Positions 1 to 4,483 of a stretch of DNA of 9,328 nucleotides are shown here, in pieces. The notes beneath the pieces were generated by a model, which worked only from the letters and a program-made list of their open reading frames with translations, did not search any database and was not told where the DNA came from. The translations under genes were made by a program, and so were the position numbers. Position 1 is the stretch's first letter, and each line of letters starts with the position of its first letter. The stretch is from Peptococcaceae bacterium (GTDB taxonomy: Bacteria; Bacillota; Dehalobacteriia; UBA7702): the NCBI GenBank assembly GCA_019415505.1, contig DXZC01000085.1:1-9328 (forward strand). Direction: 5' to 3'.

Positions 1-480
1 CTCCTGGGGAAACTCAGCCGGGGCTTCCTCCTGGGCAAAGGAGTCAGCCTGGTCCTCAGACGCGGGGGTAGAATCCACGGCTAAAACTTCCTCAATCACA
101 ACCTCATCTTCCTCAGCAAAGGTCACTTCGCTTTCATCGTCCTCAGCTGCGGCGGCGCCTTCATTTTCCCCGCGAATCAGTTCTATTTTACCCTGCAATT
201 CCGCTATACGGTTTTTATGCTCATAAACTTCGGCGCATTGATCCTTAACGCTTTCCAGCGCTATACCATCGACCACGCAATCCTCATAAACATTGCGGCC
301 AATATAGTAATAAAGGTCGTCTATTGCTTTTTGTTCAGCGCTGATTTTCATTTTTAGTTTGCTGATTTCGGCAAAATCCGAACTCTTGTTAACCGCCGTT
401 TTCATGGCAGTACCAGCTGACTGCATGGCTTTACCCGCTACCTTCGACGCGCTCTTAGTAAAATCATCAAAAAAACCCAT
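1..480 (-). CDS. Coiled-coil/acidic-tail small protein, C-terminus off the left edge
   Basis: The frame is open from an ATG at 480 to base 1, giving 160 residues with no stop, so the 3' end lies outside the window. The start is firm: GAGGAGG lies 7 bases upstream, and a consensus promoter lies before that. Residues 1-32 form an amphipathic, Lys/Ala-rich start (MGFFDDFTKSASKVAGKAMQ). Residues 35-104 are a heptad-like helical region (AEISKLKMKISAEQKAIDDL, then ALESVKDQCAEVYEHKNRIA), probably a coiled coil. From about 108 the chain becomes strongly acidic and low in complexity. Clostridial proteins with this opening and helical core often end in a zinc ribbon; that end would be outside the window, so this is inference. 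No signal peptide or membrane segment is visible, so it is probably cytoplasmic. Function unknown. Confidence 0.8.
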   Translation of the reverse strand, partial: MGFFDDFTKSASKVAGKAMQSAGTAMKTAVNKSSDFAEISKLKMKISAEQKAIDDLYYYIGRNVYEDCVVDGIALESVKDQCAEVYEHKNRIAELQGKIELIRGENEGAAAAEDDESEVTFAEEDEVVIEEVLAVDSTPASEDQADSFAQEEAPAEFPQE

Positions 481-515
481 GCTGTGCCTCCTCAAAGATT
501 GCAAAACTTAATCAT

Positions 516-543
516 ATTATATACTATTATGCAATTTTGTCAA
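516..543 (-). promoter_or_regulatory. Consensus sigma-A promoter for the coiled-coil protein gene
   Basis: Read on the minus strand, TTGACA (538-543) is followed after exactly 16 bases by TATAAT (516-521). Both hexamers match the vegetative consensus perfectly. Transcription would start near 509, leaving a leader of about 29 bases that carries the GAGGAGG ribosome binding site before the ATG at 480. The -35 box begins only two bases past the CoA-transferase stop codon (546-548), so there is no room for a terminator between the genes and upstream transcription could read through. Confidence 0.85.
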
Positions 544-545
544 AA

Positions 546-1064
546 TTATTTCATGGAACCTGTTTCTAAAAACCGCTGATGCCAAGAGAGCGCTTCATTG
601 AGGAGGTGAGGAGTTTGTTGGGCCGCTGTTTTTTGGGCTCTGGTGAAATAATCCCACAGACCTTCTTTATAATCAGGGTGAGCGCAGTTCTTAATTATCA
701 CTGCCGCCCTCTCCTTGGGAGTTAAACCCCGCAGGTCCGCAAAGCCATATTCGGTGACAAAGACGGAGACGTCGTGTTCCGTATGGTCCACATGGGAAAC
801 CATCGGCACAATAGCGGATATTTTTCCCCCCTTAGCAGTGGAGGGGGTGGCAAAAACGCTCAGATAGGCGTTGCGGGCAAAGTCCCCGGAGCCGCCTAAC
901 CCGTTCATCATAGCGGAACCCATCACATGGGTGGAATTTATATTGCCGTAAATATCCCCCTCGATAGGAGTATTAATAGCTATAACCCCTAAACGGCGCA
1001 CTAATTCGCAATGGTTGCTAATCTCCTGAGGACGCAGCACAATATGTTTTTTATAACGGGCCAC
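546..1064 (-). CDS. C-terminal part of the CoA-transferase, downstream of the frameshift
   Basis: The 172 residues after a GTG at 1064 carry the second domain: VLRPQEISNH, NSTHVMGS and the glycine-rich loop GGSGDFARN, which in this family lines the CoA site, then PMVSHVDHTEHDV and GFADLRGLTPKERA. The family match continues upstream of the GTG to base 1088 (GLKRFQQD), so the GTG is not a natural start. I see no ribosome binding site for it. It is best read as the tail of the gene that begins at 2040. Confidence 0.8.
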   Translation of the reverse strand: MARYKKHIVLRPQEISNHCELVRRLGVIAINTPIEGDIYGNINSTHVMGSAMMNGLGGSGDFARNAYLSVFATPSTAKGGKISAIVPMVSHVDHTEHDVSVFVTEYGFADLRGLTPKERAAVIIKNCAHPDYKEGLWDYFTRAQKTAAQQTPHLLNEALSWHQRFLETGSMK

Positions 1065-2040
1065 ATCCTGCTGGAAGCGCTTTAAACCGGGGGGGGGCGG
1101 GAGAAGCCGCCGTACCTGAGGCCAGAGAAACTTTTCCGGCGTCTATTAAATCCAGCACAGATTCTTGAATGACCTCAGTAAAAAATTCTAAACCCGTATA
1201 TTGGGATTCCGCCATACCGGCCAGCACAGCGTTGGCAACGGCCCCTACCCCGCTTTGAATGGGTAAAAGGTTCTTGGGTAAGCGGCCCCTCTTTACCTCG
1301 TTATCTAAAAAATCCATGAGGTGATTGGCCATACTCCGGAAGGTAGCGTCCACCGGATATAAATCACGATGCGCGTCAGGTAAATCTGTGTAAACTATAG
1401 CTGCTATCTTCTTTTTCGGACAGGAAATATAGGGCTTGCCAATGCGGTCCCCTACCTGGCGAAGTGGGATAACGCCGCGGTGAGGCGGATTTTTAGGCAT
1501 ATAAATATCATGCATACCATAAAATTCCATTGAATTCAAGGTGTTGATTTCCACTATCACCTTATCCGCCAGCTTTATGGCCTGGGGCATAATTCCCACA
1601 GAGGTAGCGGGAATAATAGCGCCCTTTTCCGTAATCCCCACAGCCTCGACAATAGCGATATCCGGCTTAGGGACAAAACCGTAAATCATCTGCTGGGGGA
1701 ACATACCCAAATGTATATCAGCATAATTAATATCTCCCGCGTTAATACCCTTCCTGGCCTCCACATTGGTCTGGTAGGGGAAACGGTGGTCAATCATCTT
1801 ATTTTTGGCCCAGGCGCCGTCTAATTCAATGCCCGTAGAAGCCCCGCTGTACAGGTTTACTTTAAAGCTTTCACCAGTCTCCTCTACCCGTTGAGCCAAG
1901 GCTAGTGGTACAGCTTTGGGATAGGAAGAAAGAGTAAATCCGCTAACAGCCACAGTCATACCGTTTTTAATCAGCTGCGAAGCCTCCTCCGCGCTGCATA
2001 TTCGGGACCGTAATTCTGGGCATAATATTCGTTGTTCCAT
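1051..2040 (-). CDS. N-terminal part of the CoA-transferase, ending at the frameshift
   Basis: The 329-residue frame opens with the first CoA-transferase domain: a substrate-binding region (AVSGFT near 30-36, NLYSGASTGIELDG near 62-75) and FVPKPDIAIVEA. It also includes the segment FFTEVIQES, whose glutamate (about residue 289) is by family comparison the one that carries the acyl/CoA thioester. Sequence after residue 317 (RFKALPAGCGPL) is out-of-frame tail and not family sequence. If translated alone, this piece would keep the catalytic glutamate but lack the C-terminal CoA-binding domain, so it should be inactive. Confidence 0.8.
   Translation of the reverse strand: MEQRILCPELRSRICSAEEASQLIKNGMTVAVSGFTLSSYPKAVPLALAQRVEETGESFKVNLYSGASTGIELDGAWAKNKMIDHRFPYQTNVEARKGINAGDINYADIHLGMFPQQMIYGFVPKPDIAIVEAVGITEKGAIIPATSVGIMPQAIKLADKVIVEINTLNSMEFYGMHDIYMPKNPPHRGVIPLRQVGDRIGKPYISCPKKKIAAIVYTDLPDAHRDLYPVDATFRSMANHLMDFLDNEVKRGRLPKNLLPIQSGVGAVANAVLAGMAESQYTGLEFFTEVIQESVLDLIDAGKVSLASGTAASPAPPRFKALPAGCGPL
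1089..1097. repeat. G9 homopolymer inside the CoA-transferase gene
   Basis: Nine consecutive G on the plus strand (nine C in the gene), flanked by ACC and CGG. Eight C would give GCC CCC CCC GGT TTA, which joins the two halves in frame; nine puts the downstream half out of frame. Long G/C runs are the classic substrate for replication slippage and also for base-calling errors. Confidence 0.9.
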
Positions 2041-2078
2041 GGAAATACTCCTTTCTTGATTTTTATGTTAATATTTAA

Positions 2079-2107
2079 ATTATACAGGAAAATGTAAATA
2101 ATTGCAA
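2079..2107 (-). promoter_or_regulatory. Sigma-A-type promoter for the CoA-transferase
   Basis: On the minus strand, TTGCAA (2102-2107) and TATAAT (2079-2084) are separated by 17 bases. The -10 box is perfect and the -35 box matches four of six. The leader would be about 30 bases, carrying AAAGGAG before the ATG at 2040. The TTGCAA of the -35 box is itself palindromic and recurs at 2128-2133 inside TTTTGCAAAA, so a repressor site overlapping the promoter is possible (inference). Confidence 0.65.
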
Positions 2108-2149
2108 ACATTTTTTGTTTGGAATTTTTGCAAAATAACGTATGTGGCC

Positions 2150-2196
2150 AAAATTGTTGATTCTATGTGTAACGTTATCCGAGAAACAACAATTTT
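2150..2196. repeat. 10-bp perfect inverted repeat with a 27-base spacer
   Basis: AAAATTGTTG at 2150-2159 is matched exactly by CAACAATTTT at 2187-2196. It lies 110-156 bases upstream of the CoA-transferase start and just before the TATAAT at 2209. The spacing and AT-rich arms would suit a paired operator or an RNA stem; neither can be decided from sequence alone. Confidence 0.5.
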
Positions 2197-2208
2197 AGGT
2201 TAGGCTTG

Positions 2209-2214
2209 TATAAT
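2209..2214 (+). promoter_or_regulatory. Possible -10 box for ylmC-like transcription
   Basis: A perfect TATAAT on the plus strand, but no acceptable -35 hexamer 16-18 bases upstream (ACAACA or similar). If used, the leader to the ATG at 2454 would be over 200 bases and would contain both hairpins. The call is weak. Confidence 0.25.
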
Positions 2215-2392
2215 ATGTGAGGACACCCTTCTGTATGTACCGCCATAACCCACGGTCCCTGGGGTTGAATAAGGCGTTTTATAAATTTTGGCTTCATCCT
2301 TACCTTTAAACCCTTGGCAAAAACCTGAAAAATGCCGGATAAAGACTCTAGGGGAGCAGCCCCTTATGGATAGACCAGCTATAAAAATAGAT

Positions 2393-2421
2393 TAGGCCAA
2401 AAATTCATCATTTTTGGCCTA
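2393..2421. repeat. Perfect 11-bp hairpin 5' of the ylmC-like gene
   Basis: TAGGCCAAAAA (2393-2403) and TTTTTGGCCTA (2411-2421) pair without mismatch around the 7-base loop TTCATCA. The GC pairs are at the base and the A/T tract is towards the loop, and no run of T follows the right arm. This is the reverse of an ordinary intrinsic terminator. It ends 20 bases before the ribosome binding site, so it may be a leader hairpin or a protein-binding palindrome. Confidence 0.65.
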
Positions 2422-2441
2422 TTATTTACATATTCTCAAGT

Positions 2442-2449
2442 GAGGTGAT
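2442..2449 (+). promoter_or_regulatory. Ribosome binding site that fixes the ylmC-like start
   Basis: GAGGTGAT is complementary to the 16S rRNA tail and ends 4 bases before the ATG at 2454. An in-frame GTG at 2445 lies inside this site and so is not a credible start. Confidence 0.8.
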
Positions 2450-2453
2450 ATTA

Positions 2454-2726
2454 ATGATTAGAATTTCCGAACTGCAGGAAAAGGATATTATAAACTGTGC
2501 GGACGGACGTTATCTCGGTTCCTTACGGGATATAGAAATAGATTTAACCAGCGGGAAAATACGAAATATATTTCTCAATACCCCGCTCCACGGCGGTTTC
2601 CGTAAAAAGCGGGAGCAAATCAGTATTAGCTGGCATGAAATTAAAAAAATTGGCTTTGACGTTATTCTCATTGAGAGTCTGGGTCAACAAATACCCAGAG
2701 GCTTGCTGGAGGAGCATAATCCTTAA
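2454..2726 (+). CDS. YlmC/YmxH-family sporulation PRC-barrel protein
   Basis: A 90-residue protein that is essentially a single PRC-barrel domain: RISELQEKDIINCADGRYLG (strands 1-2), then DIEIDLTSGKIRNIFL, a charged turn GGFRKKREQ, ISWHEIKKIGFDVILIE, and a short tail. The pattern 'SELQ.K.IIN..DG..LG ... I.W..IKKIG.DVI' is that of the small YlmC/YmxH proteins found in spore-forming Firmicutes. They are soluble and their molecular role is unknown; the family name rests on sporulation association. It is the only plus-strand gene in the window. Its TAA (2724-2726) overlaps the TAA of the convergent methyltransferase gene (2723-2725) in one TTAA. Family assignment is solid; function in this organism is inference. 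Confidence 0.88.
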   Translation: MIRISELQEKDIINCADGRYLGSLRDIEIDLTSGKIRNIFLNTPLHGGFRKKREQISISWHEIKKIGFDVILIESLGQQIPRGLLEEHNP

Positions 2727-3583
2727 AACAGTTGGGCTACCGCCTCAATATGATGTGGGTCAGCGCCGCAACAGCCGCCCAAAATCTTAACGCCCTTTTC
2801 CTTGAGATAAGCAATACCCTGGGCAAACTCGGCGGGGGTCATATCATAACAGGGTATACCGTTTTGGGTACGGGGCAGGCCGGCATTGGGGCAAGCGGAT
2901 AACGGCAGGGAAAATTTGGCCACAAGAGGGGCCATAATATCCCCTAAGGTTTGAAAATCTATGCTGCCGCAATTATGGCCCAGGGCGTTAATGCCCAGAG
3001 GCATAAGTTCAGCGTAAGCCATTTCTAAAGTATGCCCCATAAAGGTAGCGCCATGGTTTTCCAAAACCAGGCTCACCAGTATAGGTAAATCGGAAACATC
3101 ACGTATACCTTCAACCGCCGCCTTGGCCTCGTAGAGGTCGTAAAAGGTCTGTACGGAAAAACCGTCTACCCCGGCAGCGGCCAAGATAGAAGCCTGCTCC
3201 CGAAAGGCGCTCCTGGCCCTTGCCGGGGTTAGGGTACCGGAGGGCTGCATTAGTTCCCCGGTGGGCCCCATATTACCCAGGACATAGCCGCGGCCGGCTG
3301 CCGCCTGGCGGGCAATTTCCACACCTTTGACATTAATATCCCGCCAGTCATACCCTTTCACATGGCTCTGAACGTAAATTTCATTCATACTAAAGGTATT
3401 GGACAAGATTATTTTGGCGCCAAGAGCCGCATATTCACTCTGTATTGCCGCCACCAGCTCAGGATGGGTAAGATTGGAAATAGCGCCGGGAGTATCGCCG
3501 CCGCGCTTCATTAATTCTGTGCCAGTGGCGCCGCAATGCAAGATAAATTCTTCTTCAACCAGGAAATCCGCGAAACTTTTCAT
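2723..3583 (-). CDS. Homocysteine S-methyltransferase-family protein (stand-alone domain)
   Basis: 286 residues cover one homocysteine-binding TIM barrel, the same fold as the N-terminal domain of MetH and as BHMT. The zinc thiolates are present: Cys205 in GHNCGS and Cys271-Cys272 in GGCCGADPHHI. Other family signatures are ATGTELMKRG, SNTFSMNE, GNMGPTGE and FYDLYEAKAA. Such proteins move a methyl group to a thiol (homocysteine), often from a separate corrinoid protein; none is encoded here, so the donor is unknown. Cytoplasmic, with no signal. The ATG at 3583 has AAGGAG 7 bases upstream. It follows the Memo-like gene by 30 bases on the same strand, so co-transcription is likely. Two positions look atypical by my recollection of the family: the first strand reads HCGATGTEL where many have DG, and VQT replaces the common ET. 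Confidence 0.85.
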   Translation of the reverse strand: MKSFADFLVEEEFILHCGATGTELMKRGGDTPGAISNLTHPELVAAIQSEYAALGAKIILSNTFSMNEIYVQSHVKGYDWRDINVKGVEIARQAAAGRGYVLGNMGPTGELMQPSGTLTPARARSAFREQASILAAAGVDGFSVQTFYDLYEAKAAVEGIRDVSDLPILVSLVLENHGATFMGHTLEMAYAELMPLGINALGHNCGSIDFQTLGDIMAPLVAKFSLPLSACPNAGLPRTQNGIPCYDMTPAEFAQGIAYLKEKGVKILGGCCGADPHHIEAVAQLF

Positions 3584-3613
3584 TATAGGGCTCCTTATCT
3601 TTATATGTGCTTC

Positions 3614-4483
3614 TTATCTTTGATAATAAATTTGTAAATCACTGAAATACTCGGAGCGTTCCACCTCAGTTTCACCATTAAACTCCGTATGAGACATAAT
3701 AGATAGGTTAGCGCCGTCAGTAACTAAAGCGCCTAGGGCTGCTAAAGCTAAGGCGGCCTCCCGCTCTAATATGCCGCTATAAATCGTGTTACCCAGCACG
3801 CTACTGCCAGTAACGGTATAATCCAAGGCGCCGCCGCTGGTTATATCCAGAGGTTTTTCCGATTTAGCTGCCGGCGCGGCCACTAATATGGTGTAATCGT
3901 CTAAGAGGCGGCGCAAAGGTGTTAAGGCGGCAATAACTTCCTCACGGCTGGCGGCTTCGTCAAGGACTACGGGTATCACAGCAACGCCAGGCAAATAGTA
4001 GCTAAAATAATCCGCCAGCACCCCAAAATTAGAGGCATTGTTCAAAGCTTTATTATTTATGACTAAACCGGAGGACTTTAAGATATCCAGAGTCCCCTTA
4101 TCAGCCTGTACTACACCATAGGAGCCTTGCCAGCCCCAATCGCCGCTTACTGGCTTAGGGCCAATATTCTCGGCAAAGGTTACTACCACCACGGTGCCGC
4201 CGCCTAAATTGTGGCCCAAAACCGCCATAGTTTCAGCTGTAGCAGCGGGGTTATTCAAGGGACTGGGAATAATAGCCCCGGCTAAATCATCCAGCTCCAG
4301 ATCTACCTCGCCTTGATATATTTGAAAGCTTGCGGTAGTGCTATAGATATCGCCGTGAATAGTATCATATATAGGGTCAACAGCAGAACCCTGCTGGTGC
4401 GTATACATAGCCCAACAAGCTATTACAGCCCAGCAAAAAATTGAAATTCCCAAAAATAGCCGAATCTTCGCTTTTTGGCTCAT
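3614..4483 (-). CDS. Membrane-anchored MEMO1/AmmeMemoRadiSam-B-like protein without the metal ligands
   Basis: 289 residues. Residues 8-26 are a hydrophobic segment (LFLGISIFCWAVIACWA), an uncleaved anchor or signal, so the rest is probably extracellular. The order of segments follows the Memo family: LAGAIIPSP near 67, GTVVVVTFAEN near 96, WGWQGSYGVVQAD near 116, a long segment FGVLADYFSYYLPGVAVIPVVL at 153-174, LLDDYTILVAAP near 193, and the closing SHTEFNGE ... YFSDLQIYY. At the places where Memo proteins carry metal-site His and Cys (VPHH, GPNH, EHS, SDFSH) this protein has IPSP, TFAEN, NAS and APAAK, so it should not bind metal the same way. The start overlaps the stop of the large macroglobulin-like gene as ATGA, implying translational coupling. 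The Memo assignment rests on pattern order, not on catalytic residues. Confidence 0.6.
   Translation of the reverse strand: MSQKAKIRLFLGISIFCWAVIACWAMYTHQQGSAVDPIYDTIHGDIYSTTASFQIYQGEVDLELDDLAGAIIPSPLNNPAATAETMAVLGHNLGGGTVVVVTFAENIGPKPVSGDWGWQGSYGVVQADKGTLDILKSSGLVINNKALNNASNFGVLADYFSYYLPGVAVIPVVLDEAASREEVIAALTPLRRLLDDYTILVAAPAAKSEKPLDITSGGALDYTVTGSSVLGNTIYSGILEREAALALAALGALVTDGANLSIMSHTEFNGETEVERSEYFSDLQIYYQR

Larger units (their letters stand above)
546..2040 (-). pseudogene. Acetyl-CoA hydrolase/succinyl-CoA:acetate CoA-transferase, split by a +1 frameshift
   Basis: This is one gene read in two frames. Codons 1-317 lie in the first frame and the remaining 180 codons in the second, joined at the nine-base homopolymer 1089-1097. 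Deleting one base there gives a continuous 497-residue protein. That is the normal length for the Cat1/AarC/ScpC family, and seven residues lie between SGTA and LKRF, the spacing I expect for that loop. These enzymes move CoA between acetate and succinate, propionate or butyrate through a glutamyl-CoA intermediate in the cytoplasm. The start ATG at 2040 has AAAGGAG six to seven bases upstream and a promoter at 2079-2107. As written, the first frame stops at 1051, just after the catalytic part. The break may be a real mutation, a slippage switch or a homopolymer read error. Which acyl substrate is used cannot be told. Confidence 0.85.
2041..2453. other. 413-base divergent intergenic region
   Basis: The region separates the minus-strand CoA-transferase from the plus-strand ylmC-like gene. 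From left to right it holds the CoA-transferase ribosome binding site and promoter, TTGCAA-type palindromes (2102-2107, 2126-2135), a 10-bp inverted repeat (2150-2159 with 2187-2196), a lone TATAAT (2209-2214), a start-poor stretch with two overlapping minus-strand open frames (about 2175-2400), a small GC hairpin (2350-2364), a perfect 11-bp hairpin (2393-2421) and the ylmC ribosome binding site. No riboswitch class that I know fits convincingly. Confidence 0.7.

Noticed and set aside
2143..2153. Sigma-54 promoter (TGGCC ... TTG)
   Set aside because: The GG to GC spacing of -24/-12 elements is not met on either strand.
2235..2309. 24-codon plus-strand ORF starting ATG 2235
   Set aside because: No ribosome binding site and no recognisable protein features.
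2310..2385. c-di-GMP-like or yybP-ykoY-like riboswitch pieces (GGCAAAAACCTGAAA, AGGGGAGCAG)
   Set aside because: Short look-alikes only. The core GGACGCAAAG of c-di-GMP-I is missing, and the paired internal loops of the manganese riboswitch cannot be built.
2393..2421. Intrinsic terminator
   Set aside because: The stem is GC-rich at its base but no T-run follows on either strand at the right place, and the A/T tract is at the loop end.
3399..3623. 74-codon plus-strand open frame
   Set aside because: Lies antisense to the methyltransferase coding region, has no ribosome binding site, and the minus-strand reading has clear family motifs.
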